Source of the DNA: Crossiella sp. S99.2
GTDB taxonomy: Bacteria > Actinomycetota > Actinomycetes > Mycobacteriales > Pseudonocardiaceae
Assembly: GCF_023094165.1 (NCBI RefSeq)
Contig: NZ_JALMDK010000012.1
Location: 224,502-288,501, forward strand
Direction of reading: 5' to 3'
DNA length: 64,000 nt
Both the position numbers and the translations under genes were made by a program. Below the pieces are notes generated by a model. It did no database searches. It was given only the letters and a program-made list of their open reading frames with translations, and had not been told where the DNA came from. Shown here piece after piece: positions 50,981-59,604 of the stretch. Positions within the stretch are counted from its first letter, which is position 1. Every line of letters begins with the position of its first letter.

Positions 50981-51070
50981 GTCTCAGCGCGATGGTGGTT
51001 CACACCGCCAAGATCATGAGACCTTAGAGCCCCGAGGCCGGACCCCCAGCGGCCTCGGGGCTCTCTCTTG
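50981..51070 (+). ncRNA. Candidate structured small RNA
   Basis: A TATAGT -10-like box (50969-50974) is followed seven bases later by a sequence that folds into a compound hairpin: GTCTCA (50981-50986) with TGAGAC (51017-51022), GAT with ATC, and GGTGGT (50994-50999) with ACCGCC (51004-51009) around a TCAC loop. A strong terminator hairpin (51026-51064) follows after three bases. The layout (promoter, structured body, terminator, about 90 nt) fits an independent sRNA in the 170-bp gap between converging genes. No clear -35 box is visible and no known family is recognised. Confidence 0.4.
51026..51064. terminator. Strong bidirectional terminator
   Basis: A perfect 15-bp stem (AGAGCCCCGAGGCCG with its complement) encloses the loop GACCCCCAG. 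It lies 13 bp from the stop of the minus-strand luciferase-like gene and 117 bp after the UPF0303 stop, so it can end both transcripts as well as the candidate sRNA. Confidence 0.85.
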
Positions 51071-51077
51071 TCTCCGG

Positions 51078-52097
51078 TCAGCCCGCGATCTTGGCCACCA
51101 GCTCGTAGGACCGCAGCCGGTCGGCGTGCTCGGCCACCATGGTGGTCACCATCAGCTCGTCCGCCGCGGTCTCGGCCAGCAGCTTCTCCATCCCGGCGGC
51201 CACCTGCTCCGGCCCGCCGATGATCTGACTGGCCAGCCTGGCCTCCACGAACTCCCGCTCCATCGGCGAGTACGGATAGTCCGCGGCCTCCTGTGCGGTC
51301 GGGATCAGCCCGGGACGGTCACTGCGCAGCCGCAGGAAGGACAGCCCGCCCGGACCGGCCAGCCAGCGCGCCTGCTCATCGCTCTCGGCGGCGATCACCG
51401 AGGCGCAGACCATGGCGTAGGGGCGGTCCAGCTCGGCCGAGGGCCGGAAGTTGTCCCGGTAGAGCCGCAGCGCGGGCAGCGTGTTCTCCGCGCTGAAGTG
51501 GTGCGCGAAGGCGAACGGCAGCCCCATCAGCCCGGCCAGCTGGGCCGAGTAGCCACTGGAACCCAGCAGCCACAACGGCGGGCGGTTGCCCGGGGCGGGC
51601 ACCGCGCGCACCGCGGGCTCCGGCGCACCAGGGCCGATCTCGTCGAAGTAGTGCGTCAGCTCGGTGAGCTGCTCGGGGAAGTCGTCGGCGGACAGCGGCG
51701 CGGTGGAGCGGCGCAGCGCGTGCGCGGTCCGCGGGTCGGTGCCCGGCGCGCGGCCGATGCCCAGGTCGATCCGGCCCGGGTAGAGCGCCTCCAGCATGCC
51801 GAACTGCTCGGCCACCACCAGCGGCGGGTGGTTGGGCAGCATCACCCCGCCGGAGCCCACCCGCAGGGTCTTGGTGACCGCGGCGACCTGGCCGATCAGC
51901 ACCGCGGGCGCGCTGCTGGCCACCCCGGGCATGTTGTGGTGCTCGGCCAGCCAGAACCGGTGATAGCCCAGCTTCTCCGTCTGCGCGGCGAGGTCGAGGG
52001 TGTTGCGCAACGCGACCGAGGCGGAGGAGCCGTTGGTGACGGTCGCGAGGTCGAGCACGGACAGCGGAACAGAACGAGACAGGGCCATGTTCGACAT
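51078..52097 (-). CDS. Luciferase-like (LLM class) flavin-dependent monooxygenase
   Basis: This 339-residue protein has the bacterial luciferase-like TIM barrel (LSVLDLATVTNGSSAS, GYHRFWLAEHHNMPGVASSAP, LRVGSGGVMLPNHPPLVVAEQFGMLEALYPGRIDLGIGRAPG). This matches the YhbW/MsnO8 group of FMN-dependent enzymes with unknown substrates. The start is ATG 52097 or ATG 52088. It is divergent from the M28 peptidase gene and ends at a strong terminator. Confidence 0.9.
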   Translation of the reverse strand: MSNMALSRSVPLSVLDLATVTNGSSASVALRNTLDLAAQTEKLGYHRFWLAEHHNMPGVASSAPAVLIGQVAAVTKTLRVGSGGVMLPNHPPLVVAEQFGMLEALYPGRIDLGIGRAPGTDPRTAHALRRSTAPLSADDFPEQLTELTHYFDEIGPGAPEPAVRAVPAPGNRPPLWLLGSSGYSAQLAGLMGLPFAFAHHFSAENTLPALRLYRDNFRPSAELDRPYAMVCASVIAAESDEQARWLAGPGGLSFLRLRSDRPGLIPTAQEAADYPYSPMEREFVEARLASQIIGGPEQVAAGMEKLLAETAADELMVTTMVAEHADRLRSYELVAKIAG

Positions 52098-52164
52098 AAC
52101 GCGAACGAACCCCGGCTACTTCCCCGGTAATCGGTTCCCTTGGCGTATTTACAGTCACGCCCTG

Positions 52165-52178
52165 ACTGTCTAGACAGT
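52165..52178. promoter_or_regulatory. Perfect palindrome overlapping the M28 peptidase start region
   Basis: ACTGTCTAGACAGT is a 14-bp perfect palindrome ending 4 bp before ATG 52183. It shares the GTCTAGAC core with the DasR-like site upstream of the GH3 gene at 20296-20311. A bound regulator would block translation initiation or early transcription of the peptidase gene. Confidence 0.45.
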
Positions 52179-52182
52179 GGGC

Positions 52183-53583
52183 ATGGCCCCTGAGTCGCCC
52201 AGCCGACGTACCTTCCTGACGGCCGCCCTCACCACCGCGGCCGCTCCGTTGATCTTCCCCGCGGGCGCCGCCCAGGCCGCCCCGGAGACCTCCGCCGCTG
52301 GTGGCGGCCCGGTTGACCGGGAACTGAAGGCCCTGCTTCGGGAGATCGACCCGAAGCGGATCGAGGCGACCGTGCGCGCCCTCGCCGCCTTCGGCACCCG
52401 GCACACCCTGTCCAGCCAGGACGACCCGAAGCGCGGCATCGGCGCGGCCAGGGACTGGCTCTTCGCCGAGCTGAACCGCTACGCCGCGGCCGCGGGCGGC
52501 AGGCTGACCGTGGAACTCCAGTCCTACATCCAGCCGCCCGACCCGCGCATCCCGGTGCCCACCAAGATCACCAACGTGCTCGGCACCCTGCGCGGCACCG
52601 GCAACAGCAAGCGCACCTACGTGGTCGCCGGCCACTACGACTCCCGGGCCTCGGATGTCATGGACGCGGTCAGCGACGCCCCCGGCGCTGACGACGACGC
52701 CTCGGGCGTGGCGGTGGTGCTGGAACTGGCCCGGATCATGTCCAAGCGGCCCATCGAGGCCACGGTGATTTTCGCCGCGGTGGCGGGGGAGGAGCAGGGC
52801 CTGCACGGCTCCCGGCACCTGGCCAAGCAGCTCAAGGCGGCGGGCGCGGACGTGCAGGGCATGTTCACCAACGACATCGTGGGCAGCAGCACGGCCGATG
52901 ACGGCAGCAAGGACCCGCGCACGGTCCGGCTCTTCGCCGAGGGCGTGCCCACCTCGGAGACCCCCGAGCAGGCCACCATCCGCCGCTCGGTCGGCGGCGA
53001 GAACGACTCGGCCACCCGGCAGCTGGCCAGGTACGTGCGCCAGGTCGCGGGCGAGGACGTCACCGGCATGAACGTCCGGGTGATCCACCGCAGGGACCGG
53101 TACCTGCGCGGCGGCGACCACATCCCGTTCCTGGAACTGGGCTTCCCGGCAGCTCGCTTCACCGAGCCGAACGAGGACTTCGCGCACCAGCACCAGGACG
53201 TCCGGGTGCAGGACGGCAAGCAGTACGGCGACCTGCCCGAGTTCTGCGACTTCGACTACATCGCCCGCGTGGCCAAGGTGAACCTGGCCACCCTGTGGTC
53301 CCTGGCCCAGGCGCCCGGCACCCCCACCGGCGTCGGCATCCTCACCCAGGCCCTGACCAACGACACCGAGCTGGTCTGGCAACGCGGCCCGGAACCGGAC
53401 CTGGCCGGGTACGAGATCCTCTGGCGGGAGACCACGGACACCTGGTGGACCCATGTGGTGCCGGTAGGCGATGTCACCCGGGCGACGGTCAAGCGGTCGA
53501 AGGACAACGTGTTCTTTGGAGTGCGTGCCGTTGATCGCTCCGGACGTCACAGTCCAGTGGCTTTTCCGTTGCCAGTGCGCTAA
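52183..53583 (+). CDS. Tat-exported M28 family zinc aminopeptidase with fibronectin-like C-terminus
   Basis: This 466-residue enzyme has a twin-arginine signal (SPSRRTFLTAALTTAAAPLIF). The M28 catalytic domain has metal ligands in VVAGHYDSRASD, PGADDDASGVAVVLE and AAVAGEEQGLHGSRHLA, and later in PNEDFAHQHQDV. The C-terminal about 90 residues (PTGVGILTQALTNDTELVW to DRSGRHSPVAFPLPV) resemble a fibronectin III-like module. ATG 52183 is used; GTG 52177 is an alternative inside the palindrome. It probably trims peptides outside the cell. Confidence 0.92.
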   Translation: MAPESPSRRTFLTAALTTAAAPLIFPAGAAQAAPETSAAGGGPVDRELKALLREIDPKRIEATVRALAAFGTRHTLSSQDDPKRGIGAARDWLFAELNRYAAAAGGRLTVELQSYIQPPDPRIPVPTKITNVLGTLRGTGNSKRTYVVAGHYDSRASDVMDAVSDAPGADDDASGVAVVLELARIMSKRPIEATVIFAAVAGEEQGLHGSRHLAKQLKAAGADVQGMFTNDIVGSSTADDGSKDPRTVRLFAEGVPTSETPEQATIRRSVGGENDSATRQLARYVRQVAGEDVTGMNVRVIHRRDRYLRGGDHIPFLELGFPAARFTEPNEDFAHQHQDVRVQDGKQYGDLPEFCDFDYIARVAKVNLATLWSLAQAPGTPTGVGILTQALTNDTELVWQRGPEPDLAGYEILWRETTDTWWTHVVPVGDVTRATVKRSKDNVFFGVRAVDRSGRHSPVAFPLPVR

Positions 53584-53651
53584 GTAGGCCCGAAAAACCC
53601 ACTCGCGGAGCGTGCGGGCACGTACACCCGATGTAAGGACTAATAGGGTGG

Positions 53652-56177
53652 ATGTCGTCAGCTTCCGGTGAAGTGGGGATGGAGGGGTTCGTGGACGCGG
53701 TCGTCCAGCTGGTCGGCTCGCTGTTGTCGACGCTGCACCGCCTGTTCGGCTTCGCGGTCTGCCCAGGTGACTGGGCCTGGACCGTCACCGCCGCCGGCGT
53801 GGTCTTCGGCCTGCTGCCGCCGCTGGGCGCGGTGTGCGTGGCTCTGCTGCGGCACGGCATCGGCAACCGGTACACCCCCGCGACCACCATCCCGATCGCT
53901 CTGTTCGGCCTGCTCGGCACCCTGGTGCTGCCCTGGATGGCGTTCACCGCGACCGACCGGATCATCACCGCCGCCGCCCGCGGCGTCCCCATCGGCGGCC
54001 TGTCCGCCGACCTGGGCAGCTTCGGCCGCGACTTCTGCCTGCTGGGCACCCAGGGCCAGTACCTGGCCAACGCCCCGGAGGCGTCGGACGCCCTGTTCAA
54101 CCCGGGCGGCGCGACCAGCTGGCTGGGCGCCATCGGCTACATCATCCTGCTCGGCGTGCTGCCGGTGCTGATCCTGCTGGCCCTGATCTTCCAGAGCCTG
54201 CTCGCCTTCCGCCGCGGCCCCAAGTGGCCGGCCTGGCTGTTCTTCCGCCTGCCCTTCGTGCTGCTCGCGGTCCTGACGGTCCCGCTGAGCGCCAGCATCC
54301 TCGGCCACCTGTGGCTCGGCTTCCTGCCGACCTCGATCGCGGGCATCTTCGCCGTGATGCTGATCGGCTCCCCCCGGCGTTCGGTGATCAGCCGCTCCGA
54401 ACGCGACCCCGAACCAGCCGAAAGGCGCCAGTTGGAACCCCGCAAGCCCCTGCCGCCTCCCAAACCGAAGCCCCTGGCGGAACCGGTACGCCCGGCGTCC
54501 AACCAACTGCCCAGAAAACCCAGCACCGCACCCCCCAACCCCACCCGCATCGACCCAGCCGTCCGCCTGGCCGAACCGGTCCCCGCCACCAAAGTGACCA
54601 CCAACGCCGCCGCGGCTCCAGTCGCCACCCACCGCCCCTCAGCCCAGTCCCCCCAACCCCGCCCCGCCCCTCGCCCGCACCCCGCACCGGCCCCAGGCCG
54701 CCAGGGCCTGCCGCACTCCGCGGGCCAGCCCGCGCCCCCCACGGTCGTCACCGGCCAGAGCCCGCCCACAGTGGTCGCGGGCCAGGGCAACTCCACAGGG
54801 GTCGCAGGCCAGGAGCCGCCCACCGTGGTCAGGAGCCAGGAGCCCCCCACGGTCGTCCGGGGCCAGGAGCCCCGCACCGTGGTCACCGGCCAGGAGCGCA
54901 CGGTCATCGCGGGCCACCAGGCCCCTGCCACGGCCGCGGGCCAGCAGCCCCCGCCGACCCTGGTCGCCGGTCAGCCGCCCGCGACAGCCGCAGGCCAGCA
55001 CCCCAACGCCTCCGGCCAGCAAGGCCCCAACGCCTCCGGCCAGCCCAACCCTGCCGGCCAACTCAACGCCGCAGGCCAGCAGGCCCCGTCTAACGCCCCC
55101 GGCCGGCCCCCGCTCCGACCCCCCATGGTCGCCAGCGGCAAGCCCCCGACCCTCAAGGCCCCAGCCGCCGCCCTCGCCAACACCCCCGGCCCCCTGCCCG
55201 CCTTCCTGGGCGGCGCGGCCGGAGCTGCCGCCGCCGGCGCGGGCCGGATGCCCTCCGGCGCCACCCGCACCACCCCGGTGCTGCCCCGCGGCGGCGTCTG
55301 GCACCCCGCGGGCGGCCGGTTCCGCAGGCTGCGCAAACTCGGCGCCGGCGGCTTCGGCCAGGTCTGGCTCGCCATGGACACCAGCCTGGGCCGCACCGTC
55401 GCGGTGAAACTGGCGCACGCCCCCGACGCCGAGACCGAGCAACGCATGCTCCGCGAGGCCCGCGCCCTGGCCGCCGTCCGGCACCCGAACTGCGTCCGGG
55501 TCTACGACGTCGTCGAGGAACCCGACGGCCTGGCCATCGTCATGGAGTACATCGAGGGCGGCACCCTGGCCGACGCGGTGCACAACGACGGCGTCATCGA
55601 CGACGTCTCCGCCGCCCGCCTGTGGGCCACCATGGCCGGCGCCCTGGCCGACGCGCATGACCAGGGCGTGCTGCACCGCGATGTCAAACCGGCGAACGTG
55701 GTCCTCGACGAGGGCGGCACCGCCCACCTCATCGACTTCGGCATCGCCCGTTCCAAGGGCGACAGCACCCTGACCGCCACCGGCATGATGATGGGCACCC
55801 CGGACTTCATCGCCCCCGAGGTCGCCGCGGGCGCATCAGCCTCCCCGGCCGCCGACGCCTGGCAACTCGCCGCCACGGTCAGCTACGCCCTGGCCGCCCA
55901 CCCACCCCGAGGCGTCTTCGAAACCCCGGTCTCGGCCCTGATGGCCGCCGCCAAGGGCACGCCCTGCAGCCATCTCCCGCAGCAAAGCGCCCATCGCCAC
56001 CTGCTCGCGGCGGCCCTGGACCCCGACCCTCGCCGCCGCCCCACCCTGGCCGTGGTGAAAACCGAGGTCTCGGCCTGGCTGATGCGTCACGGCGCGGTCA
56101 TGGACGGCCCGGTCTCCACCACCGTCATGCCCCGCGCCACCGCAGCCAACACGCCCCCACCCAAGTACAAGCCGTAA
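53652..56177 (+). CDS. Serine/threonine kinase with N-terminal multi-pass membrane domain and TVV-repeat linker
   Basis: This 841-residue protein has an unusual order. Residues about 13-243 contain five to six membrane helices. Residues about 244-550 are a Pro/Ala/Gln-rich linker with repeats of the type GQEPPTVVRGQ (about 357-420). Residues about 556-810 are a Hanks-type kinase: LGAGGFGQVW, VAVKLAH, VLHRDVKPANVVLD, LIDFGIARS, TPDFIAPE. The tail has PVSTTVMPR. Most actinobacterial kinases place the kinase first and the membrane helix after it. The repeated TVV and ERTVI sites may be phosphorylated. The start is uncertain among ATG 53652, ATG 53679 and GTG 53691. Confidence 0.88.
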   Translation: MSSASGEVGMEGFVDAVVQLVGSLLSTLHRLFGFAVCPGDWAWTVTAAGVVFGLLPPLGAVCVALLRHGIGNRYTPATTIPIALFGLLGTLVLPWMAFTATDRIITAAARGVPIGGLSADLGSFGRDFCLLGTQGQYLANAPEASDALFNPGGATSWLGAIGYIILLGVLPVLILLALIFQSLLAFRRGPKWPAWLFFRLPFVLLAVLTVPLSASILGHLWLGFLPTSIAGIFAVMLIGSPRRSVISRSERDPEPAERRQLEPRKPLPPPKPKPLAEPVRPASNQLPRKPSTAPPNPTRIDPAVRLAEPVPATKVTTNAAAAPVATHRPSAQSPQPRPAPRPHPAPAPGRQGLPHSAGQPAPPTVVTGQSPPTVVAGQGNSTGVAGQEPPTVVRSQEPPTVVRGQEPRTVVTGQERTVIAGHQAPATAAGQQPPPTLVAGQPPATAAGQHPNASGQQGPNASGQPNPAGQLNAAGQQAPSNAPGRPPLRPPMVASGKPPTLKAPAAALANTPGPLPAFLGGAAGAAAAGAGRMPSGATRTTPVLPRGGVWHPAGGRFRRLRKLGAGGFGQVWLAMDTSLGRTVAVKLAHAPDAETEQRMLREARALAAVRHPNCVRVYDVVEEPDGLAIVMEYIEGGTLADAVHNDGVIDDVSAARLWATMAGALADAHDQGVLHRDVKPANVVLDEGGTAHLIDFGIARSKGDSTLTATGMMMGTPDFIAPEVAAGASASPAADAWQLAATVSYALAAHPPRGVFETPVSALMAAAKGTPCSHLPQQSAHRHLLAAALDPDPRRRPTLAVVKTEVSAWLMRHGAVMDGPVSTTVMPRATAANTPPPKYKP

Positions 56178-56195
56178 GCCCACCCGGACAAACGA

Positions 56196-56226
56196 GGCTC
56201 CACACCTGACCACCAGGTGCGGAGCC
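56196..56226 (+). terminator. Terminator hairpin after the membrane kinase
   Basis: GGCTCC-A-CACCTG (56196-56208) pairs with CAGGTG-C-GGAGCC (56214-56226) around a 5-base loop, with a single internal mismatch. It begins 18 bp after the kinase stop. Confidence 0.7.
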
Positions 56227-56338
56227 CTCGCCCGGTCCACCGCCACGGCGCTGCCCGCCACCACCGCGGCGCTGCCCGCCACCACCACGCTGTCGGCCTC
56301 GGCTGTCGCCGCACGTTCTCGCGCAGCGCGGCACTGCG

Positions 56339-56445
56339 CCGACCGCCGGCCCGCCGAACCCGCTGATCCCGCACTCCACCGACCACCGGCCCGCCGAACC
56401 CGCTGATCCCGCACTCCACCGACCACCGGCCCGCTGATCCCGCAC
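56339..56445. repeat. 40-bp tandem repeat (minisatellite) in a convergent gap
   Basis: Two full 40-bp units (56339-56378 and 56379-56418) differ at one base. A third truncated unit (56419-56445) has lost nine bases (CCGAACCCG). A shorter 19-bp sequence also occurs twice just upstream with a 21-bp period (56246-56264 and 56267-56285). The rest of the 322-bp gap 56178-56499 holds only the terminator at 56196 and no credible gene. Confidence 0.85.
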
Positions 56446-56499
56446 AGCAGCGTGCCGCGCCCCCAGCCGGGAACGCGGCACGCGACGCAATGCCTCAGC

Positions 56500-57483
56500 T
56501 CAGGGCACCAACTGCTGGCGGTAGTAGCGCAGCTCCTCCGGGCTGACCACCCGACGCTGCCCAGGCAACGGCCCCGGCAGCGGACCCGGCAACGGTGGCT
56601 CGACCACCGGCGGCGCGGGCGATTCCCCGCGCACCACCACGGGCGCGAGCAGCTCGACCGAGCGCAGCAGCGCCGTGACCGCCAGCACGATCAGCACACT
56701 CGCCGACTGCGCCGCCGCCATCGCGATCTCCGTCGCCGTCGCGTCCACGTCGTTGTACCGCACCAGGAACCAGCCGATCGCGACCACCGCCGCGACCCAG
56801 CCCAGCGCCAGCCCCAGCGGACCCGGCCGGTACGCCGCCCGCCGGGCCTTGCCCAGCGCCAGCAACAGGCCCACCACCAGGCAGCACACCGTGGCCGCGA
56901 GCAGACCGGCGCCGAGCGTGTCGCTCAGCCGATGCCAGCCCGCCTGCATGGTCGCCGTCGACACCGACGCCACCCACAGCGCGCCCGGCACCGCCGCCAG
57001 CACCCGAAGTCTGCTGGGCAGCACCACCAGCAAGGCCAGCACCAACGCCATGGCCAGGCTGACGTGACCGCTCGGGAAGCTGTTGTGCGAGGGCAACGGC
57101 CCGGTCTGCAACCGCGGCCGCTCCAGCAGCGACAGCTTCAGCACCTGGGAGGCGGCCACCGTGAGCCCCATGCCCACGACCGCGGCCAGCCCGGCCCACC
57201 AGCGCCGCCCGACCAGCGCCACCAGGATTACGCCGACCACCGCGCCGATCAGCAACGGACGGTCGTCCATCACCTCCAGCAGCCCGGAGTTCCGGTCGCG
57301 CAGCCACCCCGTCCCCCGCCCGCCCGCGGCCAGCACCTCGTTCTCCCAGCGTTGACCCTCACGGGTGCGCACGAACTGGAGGTAGGTGGCTATGAAGGCG
57401 AACAGGAACAGTGGCACCGACAGTGCGATCCGCCAGGCAGCGGCAGGGCTGGTCGAGGAGGGACGCATGCCTACACCGTCCAT
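56500..57483 (-). CDS. PAP2-superfamily membrane phosphatase
   Basis: This 327-residue integral membrane protein has the three-part phosphatase signature: KLSLLERPRL, then PSHNSFPSGHVSLAM, then TMQAGWHRLSDTLGA, with catalytic histidines in the last two. About eight helices are present, plus a proline-rich C-terminal tail (PPLPGPLPGPLPGQ). It would dephosphorylate a lipid phosphate such as undecaprenyl pyrophosphate or phosphatidate. The start may be ATG 57483 or ATG 57468; neither has a strong ribosome site. Confidence 0.9.
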   Translation of the reverse strand: MDGVGMRPSSTSPAAAWRIALSVPLFLFAFIATYLQFVRTREGQRWENEVLAAGGRGTGWLRDRNSGLLEVMDDRPLLIGAVVGVILVALVGRRWWAGLAAVVGMGLTVAASQVLKLSLLERPRLQTGPLPSHNSFPSGHVSLAMALVLALLVVLPSRLRVLAAVPGALWVASVSTATMQAGWHRLSDTLGAGLLAATVCCLVVGLLLALGKARRAAYRPGPLGLALGWVAAVVAIGWFLVRYNDVDATATEIAMAAAQSASVLIVLAVTALLRSVELLAPVVVRGESPAPPVVEPPLPGPLPGPLPGQRRVVSPEELRYYRQQLVP

Positions 57484-57542
57484 CCGCGATGTATCAGCCG
57501 TGCCCGTGGCACGTCATGGTTTTGTCACAGACCAATGTCCTC

Positions 57543-59483
57543 CTACGTCTCTCGCCGGAATACCAGGTACAGCACCCGCAACGCGATCACCGAGCTGATC
57601 ACCAGCAGGTTGTAGCCGAACACGTGCAGCAGGCTGATCCCGTCGGCCACCATCGGACCGGCTGTGGTGCTCAGCAACAACACCGCCATCACGCCGGTGG
57701 TCGCGGTCAGCACGGTGAGCAGCACCTGGTTCAGGAACCCGCGCAGCACTCGCCGATCCCGCTCATCGGCGAACAACCGCACGTTCATCCCGAGCCGCCC
57801 GCGTTCCAGCGCGCCGGTGATCCGCTCCAGCCGCCGCGGCAGCCTGCGCAACACCGGCAGCAGCGCCAGCAACTCCTGGCTCGCCGCCTCCTTCACCGAG
57901 GACGGGCGCAGCGCCGCACCCACCTTGTCCGTGGCGAAGGAACGCGCCTCCGCCACGATGTTGAACCCGGGCGCCAACGCCGCCAGCGTGCCTTCCATCG
58001 TGGCCAGCGCGCGGAACACCGCGGCCACCTCCGGCGGCACCGTCAGGTCATAGGTGGCGATCAGCCGGAACAGATCGGTGAACATCTCCACGTCCGGCCG
58101 CATGCCCGGACCCAGGTGCCGGGCCATGAACTGCCCGACCGCGCGCTCCAGCGCGGGCTCGTCGATCTCATCCGGCCGGCTCACCACCTCCAGCAGCGCG
58201 TCGGTCATCGCCGCCGGATCGCCGCGGTCGATGGCCAGCAACAGGTTCTGCACCGCGCCCCGCAGCTGACCGTCGAGCCGCCCGACCGACCCGAAGTCCA
58301 GCAGTCCGAGCCGGCCGTCGGACAGCGCGAGGATGTTGCCCGGATGCGGATCGGCGTGGAAGACACCGTCCACCATCACCTGCTGCAGCAGGCACCGCAG
58401 CAACGCCCTGGCCAGCTCCTCCCGGTCGGTCCGCACCGGCAGCCGCCCGCTCAGCGGCACACCGTCGAGCCGTTCCATCACCAGCACCCGGGTGCTGCAC
58501 AGCTGTTCGTGCAGCACCGGCAGCCGGATCCCGGGATCGCCGCCACGCACCGCGGCGGCAGCCTCCACCGCGGCCATGTTGCGCGCCTCGATCCGGAAGT
58601 CCAGCTCCTCCCGCAGCGCGTCGGCGAACCCCTTCGCCAGCTCCACCACACCCAGTGCCCGGCCCCAGCGGGTCCTGGCCTCCAGAGTGCGGGCGAGCCG
58701 GTCGACGATGTCCAGGTCGCGTTCGACCACCGGCCGGATGCCGGGCCGCTGCACCTTCACCACGACCTGCTCGCCGGAGCGGAGCGTGGCCCGGTGCACC
58801 TGCGCGATCGAGGCCGCGGCCAGCGGTTCCCGGTCGAACTCGGCGAAGACCTCCTCCGGCGCGGCGCCCAGTTCCGCCCGCAGCACCGTCTCGACCTCGG
58901 CCCACGGCGCCGCGGCGACCTGGTGCTGCAACCGGCTCAGCTCGGTGATGAACTCCGCCGGCAGGATGTCCCGCCGGGTGGAGAGCACCTGCCCGAACTT
59001 CACGAACGTGACCCCGCCGTCCTCCAGCGCCAGCCACAGCGATCTGGCCAGCTTGGACTGCCCCTGCGGCACCGATCTCCGGCTGCCGCGCAGGTAGGGG
59101 CTGAGCCCGTGCCGGAACGCGATCCGGCTGATCTGCGAGTACCGCCGCGCGCGCCCGAACCGGCGCCGCAGTCCACGCAGCCAGTCCACCGGACCCGGCA
59201 CCGAGCCCGTCGGCACCAGCACCTCGGCCAGCACGAGCAGCACCATCGGCACCAGCACCGCCAGCCCGATCCAGACGGTGACCAGCGAGCCCTTGCTGTC
59301 CGCCTCGAACAGCACCCGCGCCAGCGGCGGGATCAGGGTCAGCCCGATGACCGCGGCGAGCACCGCCCGCACCAGACCCACCCGGAAGCCCAGCAGTCTT
59401 CGCAGCACGATCACGAAGGCCACCAGGACCACCAGATAGCTGGCCGGTGCGAGCACCAGATTCAGGAACCAGTTGTCGTCCAT
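57543..59483 (-). CDS. ABC1/UbiB-family atypical kinase-like membrane protein
   Basis: This 646-residue protein has N-terminal membrane helices (residues about 8-90), a central UbiB-like kinase domain and two C-terminal helices. Diagnostic motifs are GGVTFVKFGQVLSTRRDILP (the KxGQ motif), the alanine-rich loop AAASIAQVHRA, VVVKVQRPG, FHADPHPGNIL and LLDFGSVGRL. UbiB/COQ8 proteins act as ATPases that support quinone or lipid metabolism. In this menaquinone-type organism the client is unknown. The gene is 59 bp upstream of the PAP2 gene on the same strand. Confidence 0.92.
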   Translation of the reverse strand: MDDNWFLNLVLAPASYLVVLVAFVIVLRRLLGFRVGLVRAVLAAVIGLTLIPPLARVLFEADSKGSLVTVWIGLAVLVPMVLLVLAEVLVPTGSVPGPVDWLRGLRRRFGRARRYSQISRIAFRHGLSPYLRGSRRSVPQGQSKLARSLWLALEDGGVTFVKFGQVLSTRRDILPAEFITELSRLQHQVAAAPWAEVETVLRAELGAAPEEVFAEFDREPLAAASIAQVHRATLRSGEQVVVKVQRPGIRPVVERDLDIVDRLARTLEARTRWGRALGVVELAKGFADALREELDFRIEARNMAAVEAAAAVRGGDPGIRLPVLHEQLCSTRVLVMERLDGVPLSGRLPVRTDREELARALLRCLLQQVMVDGVFHADPHPGNILALSDGRLGLLDFGSVGRLDGQLRGAVQNLLLAIDRGDPAAMTDALLEVVSRPDEIDEPALERAVGQFMARHLGPGMRPDVEMFTDLFRLIATYDLTVPPEVAAVFRALATMEGTLAALAPGFNIVAEARSFATDKVGAALRPSSVKEAASQELLALLPVLRRLPRRLERITGALERGRLGMNVRLFADERDRRVLRGFLNQVLLTVLTATTGVMAVLLLSTTAGPMVADGISLLHVFGYNLLVISSVIALRVLYLVFRRET

Positions 59484-59604
59484 CGCCTCCGGACGCTACC
59501 GAGATTTCCGGGCGGGTCCGACCAACGTGATCATCACCCTGTCCCTCGGGTCAGCGACGAAATTGGCTGCGTAGCGTCACCTCAACGGAGTTGGGAAACG
59601 CTGA

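Noticed and set aside
50981..51064. Identification of the candidate sRNA as 6C RNA or a tRNA
   Set aside because: Only one loop has a C-run (five C), the first loop is TCAC, and no cloverleaf or T-loop consensus can be formed.
56339..56445. Possible CRISPR array
   Set aside because: The units are directly adjacent with a 40-bp period and have no unique spacers, and there are no cas genes nearby.
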